The notes: generated by a model from the sequence alone, not told the origin. DNA of 64,000 nucleotides from Variovorax sp. PBL-H6 (GCF_901827155.1 NZ_LR594659.1:5552501-5616500); one strand, 5' to 3'; numbered from the stretch's first letter, positions 48,429 through 58,066 are shown. Program-made: numbers and translations.

Positions 48429-49650
48429 AGCTAGGCCGCAAGTCTTCCTGCAAGTTGTTGTCGGGCACAAGGAATATCCAAAACCAGAACCCTATTTGAA
48501 TCCAAATTGACAACAGAGAGAAGTATTGGTCCTGGAAAAATTGAGTTGCAAGCGGGTATACCGAACCCGCGTAATAAAACACCCACTTTCCTCCAACCGT
48601 ACGCGCCCGGCTATACAGCCACCAATGAAGTGTCAGAAGCAATGGCGGAATCAAGATTCCGACATAGGAAAAGTCACGAAAATAGACGTCGTAAACGGTA
48701 TAGACGTTGGTCGGATCCGGAACAAGCACATAGTCCCGAATCAGCGCAGGAGGCGGCATTTCGCTCCCTCCCACAGCATACAAGACAGAGATGAGAAACC
48801 GGAACGTGTTTGCACCCCACTCCATCGGGCGGTCGGCCTGCATGAGTTCCGACATTGCCACGAAAGGGGCTACTGTGTACGCCCTCAGGTTTTCAGCAAG
48901 CGAAGCTGCATTTTCCGAAAATTCCGCATCCACGGAAATTCCTTTAGCGGTCATGGTCGCAATAAGAACGAAACTTGCACCTGTGAAAAAGAATGCAATC
49001 AACAGCCCCTTCAGTCGAACAACCTCAAGCATGATCAGCGGCATCAACGTCAAGGAAAACAAAAGCAGAACATGGGTTCTTCCAGTGCTCACATAGACAT
49101 AGAACAAGCTTACTGCCGCCGAGATCATCAACCGAGACAGGCTCGCCGCATGGTTCTTGCATGCAAGCACAGTGAGCGAAGTCACTGCATAGGACAGTAT
49201 TGAGAAATAGGCCAGAAATCCAATTTGCCCACCGCCCTCCGTCATCGCGGATCGGAGGGTGATATATCCAACTACCGTAAAAATGTCCGCCCCGCCGGCA
49301 AGCTCTCTCGCGCGCAGGTAGGTCAACGGCGCTGCCAGACAGACCAGCACCTGAGCGACGGCAAGCAGGTGCGTCCGAATACCGAAATGCGGACACCCGT
49401 CGGCGCATGCTTGACTTGATGATCTAGTGCGAACCACCAGCAGTAACAGCAGTGCCAACGCTTTAGCCGTTAAAATCAGCAGCAGGTATTCAGCCGGGAC
49501 GGGGACAAAGGTGGCGCGAAAAAGATAGTATGCGGCGAGGATTGAAAGCCACACCAAAAAATAGATTTGAAATGGATTTCCAAATCCGAGGCGTCGATCG
49601 CACGCCAGCGCCAGACCGGCAGCCGTCAAAAACAACAATGCCTCAAGCAC
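48421..49650 (-). CDS. Oligosaccharide repeat-unit polymerase (Wzy-like)
   Basis: A 409-residue polytopic membrane protein with about 10-12 hydrophobic segments and a large loop, the layout of Wzy polymerases, which link undecaprenyl-bound repeat units in the periplasm. Segments such as DVYFRDFSYVGILIPPLLLT resemble O-antigen polymerase ligase-like proteins. Sequence conservation in this family is low, so the call leans on topology and position. A GTG start with GAGGT upstream is chosen; a TTG 15 bases earlier is possible. Its lower GC fits a type-specific, transferred gene. Confidence 0.75.
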   Translation of the reverse strand: MLEALLFLTAAGLALACDRRLGFGNPFQIYFLVWLSILAAYYLFRATFVPVPAEYLLLILTAKALALLLLLVVRTRSSSQACADGCPHFGIRTHLLAVAQVLVCLAAPLTYLRARELAGGADIFTVVGYITLRSAMTEGGGQIGFLAYFSILSYAVTSLTVLACKNHAASLSRLMISAAVSLFYVYVSTGRTHVLLLFSLTLMPLIMLEVVRLKGLLIAFFFTGASFVLIATMTAKGISVDAEFSENAASLAENLRAYTVAPFVAMSELMQADRPMEWGANTFRFLISVLYAVGGSEMPPPALIRDYVLVPDPTNVYTVYDVYFRDFSYVGILIPPLLLTLHWWLYSRARTVGGKWVFYYAGSVYPLATQFFQDQYFSLLSIWIQIGFWFWIFLVPDNNLQEDLRPSYA

Positions 49651-50914
49651 GCCCGAACCTCGCAAATCCCGCCAGCAATCCTGCGTCCAGTACCATGCGG
49701 CCGACCCACGCCCATGCCGCGCCGATGACGCCGTGTGAGACGACCATGAAGGTCAGGAAACCGATAAATATCGGCAATTCCGCAAGGTGCAGTTTAGCGG
49801 TGATATCTGCTCGCCCTTTTGCGTGGAGCAATGCGTAGAACATCGAACCGATGGCGTTGGCAAAAACGCCGATGCACAACACCTGGCCTATTACGACGGA
49901 CTCGGGCCTCAGATCGTCCTTGATCCAGAGCGACAAGAACTTGGGCAATAGGAGTAATAGAGCGGAACAGACGATGGCCATTGTCACGGCAATCCTCCAC
50001 AGCCATTTCTTGAAATAGGAAGGCCATTGATCTGGCTTCTCTCGAATGAGCTGGCTCAATCCAGGAAACATGACAGATGACACCGCCCCCGCCAGGACCA
50101 GGCTTTGGACCACCACCTCGTAGGGCAAGACATAGATGGACACCGCCGCCGCCGAGATAGCTGAAGCAATGAGGAACCGATCTGCCTGAACCAATATCGG
50201 ACTCACGACGCCGCTCAGGGTGACCCAGGCGCCAAAGGAAAAGAGAGACGCGGCAACGCGGTTCGAATAAGCTCCATGCCGTTTCACACCCCCACCGGAC
50301 TCCAGGCATCCGATGGCCAGGTGGCGAAATACGACGAGTGCGAGCCAACGACTGACAACGAGCGTCGAAACGAGCCACGGCAATTGCGTCGTCAAGAGAG
50401 ACACAAGATAGGGGCCACCAAAATTGATGACGCCCAATCCCGCGCGCAGAAGGCTGATCTCTTTGAACTTCAGGAAGCCTTCATTCATGCCTCGGTACGT
50501 GGCCGTCATGGCTTGTGCAGGCAGGGCGATCGCTAGCAGCAGGATCGCGTCCCTGATTTCGCCGGTCGGTGTGCTGTCGGTACGGACCCAGGCGCCTACT
50601 CCCAGCGCTGCGGCCAAGGCGATCAAGATGCCGCCCAAGAGGCCGGCGAATAGCGTGATTCGCCCCGCAGTTGCCAGCACGTCGGGGATGCTGCCGAACT
50701 CCCCCATGCCGCGCAGCCCGGCGACCCTCTGAGTCAGGGCCCGGCCAATTCCGAGATCCATGGCGCCGGCATACCCGATCAGTCCCCAAGCGAGCGTCAG
50801 CAGGCCGAACCGCTCATGACCCAGTCGTTCGAGCATTTGAGGAACGGTGAGCGCTGCGACGGCCAAGGGGAGCAGCAGGCCACCGGCGTTCCAGGCGACA
50901 TTCGACAAACGCAT
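49643..50914 (-). CDS. Polysaccharide flippase (Wzx-like, MATE/MOP superfamily)
   Basis: A 423-residue membrane protein with about 12 hydrophobic helices: MRLSNVAWNAGGLLLPLAVA at the N-terminus, LGHERFGLLTLAWGLIGYAG (typical of Wzx/RfbX proteins) and VQADRFLIASAISAAAVSIY. It should flip undecaprenyl-linked repeat units across the inner membrane for polymerisation. MRLSN matches family starts; an upstream in-frame Met lies in atypical sequence. It overlaps the polymerase gene by 8 bases. Confidence 0.9.
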   Translation of the reverse strand: MRLSNVAWNAGGLLLPLAVAALTVPQMLERLGHERFGLLTLAWGLIGYAGAMDLGIGRALTQRVAGLRGMGEFGSIPDVLATAGRITLFAGLLGGILIALAAALGVGAWVRTDSTPTGEIRDAILLLAIALPAQAMTATYRGMNEGFLKFKEISLLRAGLGVINFGGPYLVSLLTTQLPWLVSTLVVSRWLALVVFRHLAIGCLESGGGVKRHGAYSNRVAASLFSFGAWVTLSGVVSPILVQADRFLIASAISAAAVSIYVLPYEVVVQSLVLAGAVSSVMFPGLSQLIREKPDQWPSYFKKWLWRIAVTMAIVCSALLLLLPKFLSLWIKDDLRPESVVIGQVLCIGVFANAIGSMFYALLHAKGRADITAKLHLAELPIFIGFLTFMVVSHGVIGAAWAWVGRMVLDAGLLAGFARFGRA

Positions 50915-50990
50915 GCTCAGTGCCTTGCTTCTGCACGGACGCGATGGTCGGTGAAGGGCCACCCTCTCCAAGGACGCACGGCCCACATCA

Positions 50991-52031
50991 TCATTCGCAT
51001 GCCAGGTACCACTGAATAGCCTCAGGCAGACCCCGCGCGACGGTGTGGGTCGGCTCGTAGCTCAATAAGTTTCGGGCTTTTGAAATATCGGCGAGGCTGT
51101 GGCGTACGTCACCCGCGCGGAAGTCGCGATAGAGCGGCCGAGCATGAGGAGAGAGACCGAGTTCGCCCAGGTTCTTGCACAGGAGGGCGAACAACGAGTT
51201 CAAGGTAGTGCGAGCACCCACGGCCACGTTGTAGATCTGGTTCTTCGCTGCCGGGTCTTCCGTTGTCGCGGCCAGCAGATTGGCCTGGACAGCATTGACG
51301 ACGTAGCAAAAATCGCGGCTTGTTTCGCCGTCCCCATTGATGTACACCGGCTCGCCACGAACGAGCGCCGCGGTCCATCTGGGAATCACGGCGGCATAGG
51401 CGCCATTCGGATCCTGGCGTTTGCCGAACACGTTGAAGTACCGCAGGCCGACCGTGCTGAAACCGTAGCACCTGTAGAACACATCGGCGTAGAGCTCGTT
51501 CACGAATTTCGTGACGGCATAGGGGCTCAGTGGTTTGCCGATGACGTCCTCCACCTTTGGCAGTTGCGGATGGTCACCGTAGGTGCTGCTGCTGGCGGCA
51601 TAGACGAAGCTCTTGACTTGCGCCTGGCGCGCCGCGTCGAGCATGTTCAGGAAGCCGGTGACGTTAACGGCGTTCGTCGCCACAGGATCTGCCAGGCTGC
51701 GTGGAACGCTGCCCAGCGCGGCCTGGTGCAGGACATGCTGCACGCCCTCGCATGCCCGTCGACAGTCGTCCGGATTTCGGATATCTCCCTCCAGCAAGCT
51801 GAAGTTGTTCCACTGCCGGGAAAGGACCGAGGTTTCCACTTCACGGAGGTTGCGCTGGTGGCCGGTGGTGAAGTTGTCCAGGCCCACCACGCGCTGTTCG
51901 AGCCTGAGCAAGCTCTCCAGCAGGTTGCTGCCGATGAAGCCGGCCACACCCGTGACGAGCCAAGTGCGAGGCTGCGCAATGAGGCGCTGCTGCAGGCGCT
52001 CGTACGCGCTCGAGCCTGAGGAGCCGGCCAT
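50991..52031 (-). CDS. wbpP: UDP-HexNAc C4-epimerase (WbpP/TviC-like)
   Basis: A 346-residue extended SDR enzyme that interconverts gluco and galacto forms of UDP-HexNAc or its uronate. [20 protein letters not shown] is the NAD site, [18 protein letters not shown] and SPYAVTK hold the Ser-Tyr-Lys catalytic set, and [20 protein letters not shown] is typical of WbpP/Tvi[16 protein letters not shown] is taken as start; an ATG 54 bases upstream would overlap the dehydrogenase gene. It works with the adjacent dehydrogenase. Confidence 0.9.
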   Translation of the reverse strand: MAGSSGSSAYERLQQRLIAQPRTWLVTGVAGFIGSNLLESLLRLEQRVVGLDNFTTGHQRNLREVETSVLSRQWNNFSLLEGDIRNPDDCRRACEGVQHVLHQAALGSVPRSLADPVATNAVNVTGFLNMLDAARQAQVKSFVYAASSSTYGDHPQLPKVEDVIGKPLSPYAVTKFVNELYADVFYRCYGFSTVGLRYFNVFGKRQDPNGAYAAVIPRWTAALVRGEPVYINGDGETSRDFCYVVNAVQANLLAATTEDPAAKNQIYNVAVGARTTLNSLFALLCKNLGELGLSPHARPLYRDFRAGDVRHSLADISKARNLLSYEPTHTVARGLPEAIQWYLACE

Positions 52032-52047
52032 CCTATGCCTCGCCCTC

Positions 52048-53418
52048 TCAAAGTCGTCCGTCGGCAACGCCTGCCGGAAGGACACCCTTTACATCGAACA
52101 ACACGGCACCGGGTTGGCCCAGCGCCCTGACGCCGGCTTCTCCGAGCGCGATGAACTGGCGATGGCTCACTGCCAGCACCACGGCGGAGTATTGGCCCGG
52201 AGCAGGTATCTCACTCAAACAACGCAGACCATGCTCCTGCTCCGCCTCGACCACGTCGATCCACGGATCGAATACGCTCACCTGCATGTTGTAGCCCTGG
52301 AGGGTTCGAACGATGTCGATCACCTTGGTATTGCGCACGTCCGGACAGTTCTCCTTAAAGCTCAGGCCCAGCACCAGCACCTTGCTGTTCAGCACTGGAA
52401 GGTTCTTGCGCAGCATGAGCTTGACGACTTCGTCGGCCACATGGACGGCCATGTGGTCGTTGATACGGCGACCAGCCAGGATCACCTGGGGGTGGTAGCC
52501 CACCTGCTCCGCCTTGTGCGTCAAGTAGTAGGGGTCCACGCCTATGCAGTGCCCCCCGACCAATCCCGGCCGGAACGGCAGAAAGTTCCATTTGGTGCCT
52601 GCAGCCTGCAGGACCTCCAACGTGTCGATCCCGAGCTTGCGGAAGATGAGACTCAGCTCGTTCATGAGGGCGATGTTCAGATCTCGCTGGGTGTTCTCGA
52701 TCACCTTCGCGGCCTCGGCCACCTTGATACTGCTGGCCATGTGAGTTCCGGCGCTGATGATCTGGCCGTACAGCCGGTCAACTGCATCTGCCACCTCGGG
52801 CGTGCTGCCACTGGTCACCTTCTTGATGGTGGACAGGCGGCGCTCCTTGTCGCCCGGATTGATGCGCTCCGGGCTGTAGCCACAAAAGAAGTCGACATTG
52901 AACTTCTTGCCCGACACTCTCTCCAGCGCCGGCACGCACACCTCCTCGGTCGCACCGGGAAACACAGTCGACTCGTAGATGACGATCGCACCACTCGACA
53001 TGACACGGGCCACGGTCTCGGTGGCAGCGATCAAGGCGCTGAGGTCGGGCCGGTTCGCAAGGTCCACAGGCGTGGGCACCGTGATGATGTAGACGCGGCA
53101 CCCCGCGATGTCCTTGACGCAACTACTGAACCGAAGTTTGCTCGCGGCGCGCATTTCGTTGGGGCCGACTTCCAGCGTCGCGTCCTTGCCGGACTGCAGC
53201 TCTGCAATGCGCGATGTAGCGATGTCGAATCCAATCACTGTGCGCACCTTGCCGAATTCGACGGCAAGCGGCAGGCCCACATAGCCCAGGCCGACGATGG
53301 CGATCGCTTCGCTCTCGGCGATCAGCGACTGCGCCGTTTCGACGACCGCGCTCTTACCGGCACCTTGGCGCGCCCCGCAGGCCACATCGAACACTTCATC
53401 CCGTACATGTCTCATCAT
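52048..53418 (-). CDS. wbpO: UDP-N-acetylhexosamine 6-dehydrogenase (WbpO/TviB-like)
   Basis: A 456-residue NAD-dependent nucleotide-sugar dehydrogenase that makes a UDP-HexNAc uronate. [20 protein letters not shown] is the NAD fold, [20 protein letters not shown] the linker, and [20 protein letters not shown] carries the catalytic Cys. [20 protein letters not shown] is in the C-terminal domain. The double ATG at 53418/53415 with GAGGA in front is preferred; the frame is open to 53499, which would overlap wzc. It is paired with the WbpP-like epimerase, as in Vi antigen and P. aeruginosa O6 synthesis. Confidence 0.92.
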   Translation of the reverse strand: MMRHVRDEVFDVACGARQGAGKSAVVETAQSLIAESEAIAIVGLGYVGLPLAVEFGKVRTVIGFDIATSRIAELQSGKDATLEVGPNEMRAASKLRFSSCVKDIAGCRVYIITVPTPVDLANRPDLSALIAATETVARVMSSGAIVIYESTVFPGATEEVCVPALERVSGKKFNVDFFCGYSPERINPGDKERRLSTIKKVTSGSTPEVADAVDRLYGQIISAGTHMASSIKVAEAAKVIENTQRDLNIALMNELSLIFRKLGIDTLEVLQAAGTKWNFLPFRPGLVGGHCIGVDPYYLTHKAEQVGYHPQVILAGRRINDHMAVHVADEVVKLMLRKNLPVLNSKVLVLGLSFKENCPDVRNTKVIDIVRTLQGYNMQVSVFDPWIDVVEAEQEHGLRCLSEIPAPGQYSAVVLAVSHRQFIALGEAGVRALGQPGAVLFDVKGVLPAGVADGRL

Positions 53419-53479
53419 TTCCTCGATTCCCGCTGGGCGACAGGCTGCGGACTTTGCGTGTCTGTGAACATGGGCTGTA

Positions 53480-55699
53480 TCAGTATTGATAGTTGACATA
53501 GCGGTACGCCCCGAATTTCGAACCCCCGTACCGGCGCCTGGTCGTATCGAGGTCGTTGAAGATCACCCCGTTGACCGTGGCGCCGGCACCAAGCAGTCGC
53601 TTTGCCGATTCCTGCAGCTCGCCTGCACTGCTTGCATCGGCTCGCGCCACCAGAAAGATTGCGCCGGCCATCGGCGCGAGAATGGCGGTATCGGACGCTG
53701 CCAGGACCGGCGGTGTATCGACGATGACCCAGTCGTAGTGCCTGGCGGCCTGTTGCAGAAATGCCTGGACCGAAGGCTTCATCAGCAGTTCGGCCGCATT
53801 CGGCGGCAACACCCCGGTCGAAAGGAAATCCACGTTGGGCGCTATCTCACGATGCACCGCCTTGTCCCACGGCAAGCTGCCGCTGATAACTTCGCTCAAG
53901 CCTTCCTTGCGATTTACGCCGATGTCGTGGTTCAAACGACCCTTACGCAAATCACCGTCGATCAGCAGGACCTTCTTGTCGGCTGCGCCAAGGACGGCCG
54001 CCAGATTTGCGCTCACAAAGGACTTGCCGACTCCCGGCGTCGGGCCGCTGATCAGGATGATGTTGACGGCTGAGTCCAGCATGGTGAACTGCAGCGCCGT
54101 TCGGAAACTTCGAAGGCTTTCCACCACCGCGTCCTGGGGATTCGCCGTGGCGAGCATCGGACGCCTGGTGACGGATTTGCTGGCTTCACGCACGAGCTTC
54201 GCCTGCGCATCGGAATGCGGCACGGTAGCAAATACATGCAGTCCGGTGCGTTGCTCGATCTCGGCCGGGTCCTTGAGGCCGGGCCGCAAGCTGCTGCGCA
54301 CGAAGGCCAATGCGAAGCCACCCATCAGGCCAAGAGTGGCTGCAAGCAGGACCGACAGAGCGCGCAAGGGCTTCGCCGGCTTTCTCGGCGAAGCGGCCGC
54401 ATCCACGATGCGCACATTTGCGACCTTGCCCTCCTTCACCAGCCGCAGCTGCTGCGCGTTGTCGAGCAGCTTCAGGTATAGCTCGCTGTTGACCTTCACG
54501 TCTCGCGTGAGGCGCAGAAGTTCCTGCTCTACGTCGGGGAGCGTCTTGATACGCTTGTTCACTTCAGCCAACTCGCGTTGGAGACCGGCGATCTGCGCAT
54601 CGATCGTACGAATGCTGTAGTGCTCCGCGGTGTAGCGCGCGCGCAATTCGTTGCGCTTCTGCTGCAGTTCGACTACACCCGCCTGCAGCTTGACCGCCTC
54701 CTCAAGGATCAGCTTTCCCTCGGTGTCCAGGTCGAAGCTATTGTTGCGATTTCGGAACTGGCTGAACTTGGTCTCGGCCGCCTCCAACTGCTTGCGCAAT
54801 TCGGGCAGGAAGGTGCTCAGAAAGCCCAACGACTTTTCCGCCTCGGCGACCTTGCGCTCTACGTTCTGCCGCACGTAGAGCGTGCCGATCTCATTGAGCA
54901 CGCGGGCAATCTCGCGGGAATCTCTACCTTCGAGACTGACCCGGATCACGCCGGACTGCTTGCCCTCTTCCGCGATCACGAGGTCCTTTTGGAGCTGTTC
55001 GATGATCTCCAGGCGGACATGGCGCGTGAGGTCGAATTCAGCGCCCGGCTTGCCCTGTGCAGCGCTCACCAGCAACAGGCCTTGCTCGCCGACCATCGAA
55101 AACGCCAGCGGCTGCCCGATTCGCTGCGCGCCCAAACGCTCGTTGTCAGGCGACAGCAGCTCGTAGCCTTGCGCAGTCAGTCGCACACGAAAGCGCTCGC
55201 CTTCCAGCGCCTCGGGCACCTCGAAGCGGTCAACCCGCAACGACTCGTTGCCGCTCACATAGCCCGCCAACATCAGGAAGCCGGGGTCGGATGGCTCGCT
55301 TGCATGACGCGCCAGCCAGGATCCGAAGATCGGCAGATATTTCGGGCTCACCTCCACGTCGAGTCCCAGGTTTTCCACCGTCTGCCCGAGCACCAGGCGC
55401 GAGCGAAGGATCTGCATCTCGGCCGAGGCGGGAGAGCGGATATCGAACAGGCTGGCAGCGTCGCCTAGCAACGTGCCAGCGCCACCCTTGCTTTCTTCCA
55501 CCTGCACCATGGTGCTGGCTCGAAAGACGGGCGTGGCGAGCAACGCATAAGCCACGCCGAAGAGGAGACCCAGCACGGTCACAGCTGCGATGAGCCAACG
55601 GTTGTCGAGAACCACGTCAAGCAGCTCGAGCAGGCTGATCTCGTCTTTCGGCCGCGATAGCAGCGGCGCGTTTCCGGTGATGGGAGCAGGGGTGTTCAT
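53480..55699 (-). CDS. wzc: Polysaccharide co-polymerase and tyrosine autokinase (Wzc/EpsB-like)
   Basis: A 739-residue protein. Wzz domain and first helix (DNRWLIAAVTVLGLLFGVAY) are followed by a long periplasmic coiled-coil region (about 290-410), a second helix near 460, and a BY-kinase domain with Walker A GPTPGVGKS (Lys559), Walker A' VLLIDGDLRKGRLN and Walker B VIVDTPP. The C-terminus has a Tyr cluster (RRRYGGSKFGAYRYVNYQY) for autophosphorylation. It controls chain length and export together with wza and wzb. Its start overlaps wzb by four bases. Confidence 0.95.
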   Translation of the reverse strand: MNTPAPITGNAPLLSRPKDEISLLELLDVVLDNRWLIAAVTVLGLLFGVAYALLATPVFRASTMVQVEESKGGAGTLLGDAASLFDIRSPASAEMQILRSRLVLGQTVENLGLDVEVSPKYLPIFGSWLARHASEPSDPGFLMLAGYVSGNESLRVDRFEVPEALEGERFRVRLTAQGYELLSPDNERLGAQRIGQPLAFSMVGEQGLLLVSAAQGKPGAEFDLTRHVRLEIIEQLQKDLVIAEEGKQSGVIRVSLEGRDSREIARVLNEIGTLYVRQNVERKVAEAEKSLGFLSTFLPELRKQLEAAETKFSQFRNRNNSFDLDTEGKLILEEAVKLQAGVVELQQKRNELRARYTAEHYSIRTIDAQIAGLQRELAEVNKRIKTLPDVEQELLRLTRDVKVNSELYLKLLDNAQQLRLVKEGKVANVRIVDAAASPRKPAKPLRALSVLLAATLGLMGGFALAFVRSSLRPGLKDPAEIEQRTGLHVFATVPHSDAQAKLVREASKSVTRRPMLATANPQDAVVESLRSFRTALQFTMLDSAVNIILISGPTPGVGKSFVSANLAAVLGAADKKVLLIDGDLRKGRLNHDIGVNRKEGLSEVISGSLPWDKAVHREIAPNVDFLSTGVLPPNAAELLMKPSVQAFLQQAARHYDWVIVDTPPVLAASDTAILAPMAGAIFLVARADASSAGELQESAKRLLGAGATVNGVIFNDLDTTRRRYGGSKFGAYRYVNYQY

Positions 55700-56175
55700 T
55701 CGCAATGGACGACGGGCTGTCGTGGCAGACCGCGGCTGCAATCCAGCTCTCGGATGCGCCGTACCCACGCGGTGACGCCGGCGGCGACGTCGATACAGGC
55801 TGCTTCGAAGGTTTTGCGGGATTTGCGGTACGGATCAGCGATGTCGGAGCCGGCTGCCTCGCCCAGCCTGAACACCTTTCCCCATACCTGGGGATATCGC
55901 CGCCTGAGCTCGGCGGCATGGCGTTGCTCCATCACCAGCACGAGGTCGGCGGCCCGGCACATCGCAAAGGTCACGAGCTGGGCGCGATGAACGGAAAGAT
56001 CGAGCCCCCGTGCTGCCGCGAACTCGATCGCCAAGGGATCGGCTGGCGCACCGACCGGAGCGGCAAGGCCCGCCGATCTGATCGTCTTTCCGGGAAGCTC
56101 ATGCGCCAGCAGCGCCGCGGCAACCGGGCTACGGCAAATGTTGCCCGAGCACAGGATGAGGATGTGTCGCGTCAT
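55696..56175 (-). CDS. wzb: Low molecular weight protein tyrosine phosphatase (Wzb/EpsP-like)
   Basis: A 159-residue phosphatase. The P-loop is CSGNICR (Cys9 to Arg15) and the general acid loop is DIADPYRKSRKTFEAA. It should dephosphorylate the Tyr cluster of the adjacent Wzc-like kinase, cycling the export machinery. Four-base overlaps with wza and wzc on both sides place the three in a fixed order. Confidence 0.95.
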   Translation of the reverse strand: MTRHILILCSGNICRSPVAAALLAHELPGKTIRSAGLAAPVGAPADPLAIEFAAARGLDLSVHRAQLVTFAMCRAADLVLVMEQRHAAELRRRYPQVWGKVFRLGEAAGSDIADPYRKSRKTFEAACIDVAAGVTAWVRRIRELDCSRGLPRQPVVHCE

Positions 56176-57302
56176 TTGACGTTGTTGGCCACGTTGACCA
56201 CCTGCGCACTCGGAAGGATCAGACTGATGACGCGGTTCCAGCGCACGAGAGGCACGGGATCGACATATACGACGTCGCGCGCCTTGAGTTCGAAGCCCTC
56301 CGCCAACGCGTAGGCCACCGGGGCACTCGCATCAAGGTGAAAGATCTCCGGCGCGCCGGCTGCAGCGGCCCGCACCACATAGATCTGCCGCGGATTCCCT
56401 GTCGTGGTGCTGACACCGCCCGCTTCGCCGAGCGCCTGGTTGAGCGTGAGTCGTCCGTTGCGCAGCGGCTGGGCGACGGGGCGCGTAACCTCACCCATCA
56501 CATAGACCTTCGCATCCTCGCGGCTGAGCACCCGCACCAGGTCGCCGGCGACAAGGAGGATGTCGGTCGGGTTGACCCCCAGAGCCGTCAGCCGCGGCAG
56601 GTCGATCACGGTCGTAGCGCCGCCGCGTGAGACGCTGAGGGAGGAGCGATCGGCCTCGGCCGTGAAACCCCCGGCCCGATGGATTGCCTCCGGCAAAGTC
56701 ATCGGGATGTCGTTGATGGCCTGCAGGCCTGGCGCGCGCACCTCACCATCGACATACACTCGGCCGGCCCGGTAGGACTGGATGCGGGCCGTGACCTTCG
56801 GCTCGCTGAAGTACTTGGCCAGACGTGTGATCAGGCGGTCGCGCACCTCTGTTTCAGTGAGTCCAGCGACCTTGAAACTGCCCACATAGGGAAACTGGAT
56901 CGTCCCGTCCGGCGCCACGTTGTAGCCGTTGCTGACGGGAGAGCCAGTGATGGCGTCGGTGGTGAGGGAACCCGCAGGCGCGAGCACCAGGTCGGGGTGG
57001 TCCCAAACGACGATGTTCAAGATGTCACCGCTGCCGATACGGTACGGCTGTGCGATACCGAACAGGCGCTTGACATGTGCGCTAACCGCTGTCGCCTGAG
57101 CAGCGCGTTGATTGCGGAGCAGTTCGGGTGTGATGCTTTGCAATGCTCCGGGCGGCGGCAGGTCTGCAGCATCGGTGGACGGGGAACCTGAACTCGCGGA
57201 CGGCCCTGCGACAGTCCCACTGAAGTCCACACCCGGTGCGAGCGCGCAGGCACTCAGCACTGCGGCCGTGCAAATCAATGCGCATCGGAGAGACGGAGTC
57301 AT
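56172..57302 (-). CDS. wza: Outer-membrane polysaccharide export lipoprotein (Wza/EpsA-like)
   Basis: A 376-residue export channel protein. A lipoprotein signal ends at Cys19 (AVLSACALAPG). The polysaccharide export domain has YRIGSGDILNIVVWDHPDLV, FPYVGSFKVAGLTETEVRDR, and two SLBB-type units follow (VYVDGEVRAPGLQAINDIPM and VYVMGEVTRPVAQPLRNGRL). The C-terminal DPVPLVRWNRVISLILPS is the usual amphipathic membrane helix. It is the first gene of the polysaccharide operon; no other gene on this strand lies between it and ssb. Confidence 0.95.
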   Translation of the reverse strand: MTPSLRCALICTAAVLSACALAPGVDFSGTVAGPSASSGSPSTDAADLPPPGALQSITPELLRNQRAAQATAVSAHVKRLFGIAQPYRIGSGDILNIVVWDHPDLVLAPAGSLTTDAITGSPVSNGYNVAPDGTIQFPYVGSFKVAGLTETEVRDRLITRLAKYFSEPKVTARIQSYRAGRVYVDGEVRAPGLQAINDIPMTLPEAIHRAGGFTAEADRSSLSVSRGGATTVIDLPRLTALGVNPTDILLVAGDLVRVLSREDAKVYVMGEVTRPVAQPLRNGRLTLNQALGEAGGVSTTTGNPRQIYVVRAAAAGAPEIFHLDASAPVAYALAEGFELKARDVVYVDPVPLVRWNRVISLILPSAQVVNVANNVK

Positions 57303-57352
57303 CGCTGAAGTCGTTAAGGGTTGTAGCCAAGCGATGCGTATGGTGCTTAAGA

Positions 57353-57379
57353 GTCACGGTTGGAAACAATTGCCGTGAC
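57353..57379. promoter_or_regulatory. Perfect inverted repeat upstream of wza
   Basis: GTCACGG and CCGTGAC form perfect 7-base arms around a 13-base spacer, 51 bases before the wza start. On the minus strand the left arm sits inside TTGTCA, a good -35-like hexamer, but no convincing -10 follows at 16-18 bases. It could be an operator for a dimeric regulator or an RNA hairpin in the leader. No homologous site or regulator was identified. Confidence 0.5.
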
Positions 57380-57454
57380 AATTCATCAGGATCTGCGCGA
57401 CTTGCGCTCGCCCTTCGCGCCCCTGCTGCACGAGCGCGACCGACTCCTGGCCTG

Positions 57455-57464
57455 CGCTACCGCC
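57455..57464 (-). promoter_or_regulatory. ops-like decamer in the wza leader
   Basis: The minus strand reads GGCGGTAGCG, identical to the first ten bases of the ops element that recruits RfaH to capsule, LPS and toxin operons; the next bases are CA rather than TG. It lies 153 bases upstream of wza and 14 bases beyond the ssb terminator. That leaves little room for a separate promoter upstream of it, so a chance match in GC-rich DNA is possible. Confidence 0.3.
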
Positions 57465-57477
57465 GAATGGACGCAAC

Positions 57478-57509
57478 AAAAAAGGCGCAGGGCCGTCAAG
57501 CCCTGCGCC
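57478..57509 (-). terminator. Rho-independent terminator of ssb
   Basis: A perfect 10-bp stem (GGCGCAGGGC / GCCCTGCGCC) with a 6-base loop is followed on the minus strand by six T residues. It begins 27 bases after the ssb stop codon and should separate ssb from the polysaccharide operon. Confidence 0.93.
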
Positions 57510-57535
57510 TTAGGAGGCGAAGTGGAAGGATCTCG

Positions 57536-58066
57536 TCAGAAAGGAATGTCGTCGTCCATGTCGTCGAAGCCGGACGAGGACTTGGCAGGCGTCTGGCGTG
57601 CAGCCGGCGAGGCGGCCGGTGGGCGCGGTGCCGCGGCGGGTGGGCGCGAGTAGCCGCCACCACCACCGCCACCCTGCGAATACCCACCGCCATAGCCGCC
57701 GTCGTCCTCGCCCGAGGGTGCACCCTGCCCCTGGCGGCTGCCCAGCATCTGCATCTGGTCGACGCGGATGTCGGTGGCGTACTTCTCGACGCCGTCCTTG
57801 TCGGTGTACTTGCGCGTGCGGATCTGGCCCTCGACATAGATCTGCGAGCCCTTGCGCAGGTACTGCGCCGCGATCTCGGCCAGACGGCCATTGAATACGA
57901 GGCGGTGCCACTCGGTGGCTTCACGCATTTCGCCGCTCTGCTTGTCCTTCCACTTGTCGGTGGTGGCGAGGGTCACGTTGCAGATCTGGTCACCGCTCGG
58001 GAAGGTGCGGGTTTCCGGGTCCCGCCCGAGGTTGCCGACGAGGATGACTTTGTTGACCGATGCCAT
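57536..58066 (-). CDS. ssb: Single-stranded DNA-binding protein
   Basis: A 176-residue SSB. The OB fold ([60 protein letters not shown]) is followed by a Gly-rich linker ([16 protein letters not shown]) and Pro/Ala stretch, and the acidic tip DDDIPF that binds partner repair proteins. No LexA-type box was seen in the 120 bases before it. Confidence 0.97.
   Translation of the reverse strand: MASVNKVILVGNLGRDPETRTFPSGDQICNVTLATTDKWKDKQSGEMREATEWHRLVFNGRLAEIAAQYLRKGSQIYVEGQIRTRKYTDKDGVEKYATDIRVDQMQMLGSRQGQGAPSGEDDGGYGGGYSQGGGGGGGYSRPPAAAPRPPAASPAARQTPAKSSSGFDDMDDDIPF

Noticed and set aside
57360..57653. Small open frame on the plus strand over the wza leader and ssb terminator
   Set aside because: It crosses the terminator and runs antisense into ssb, has no ribosome binding site and resembles no family.
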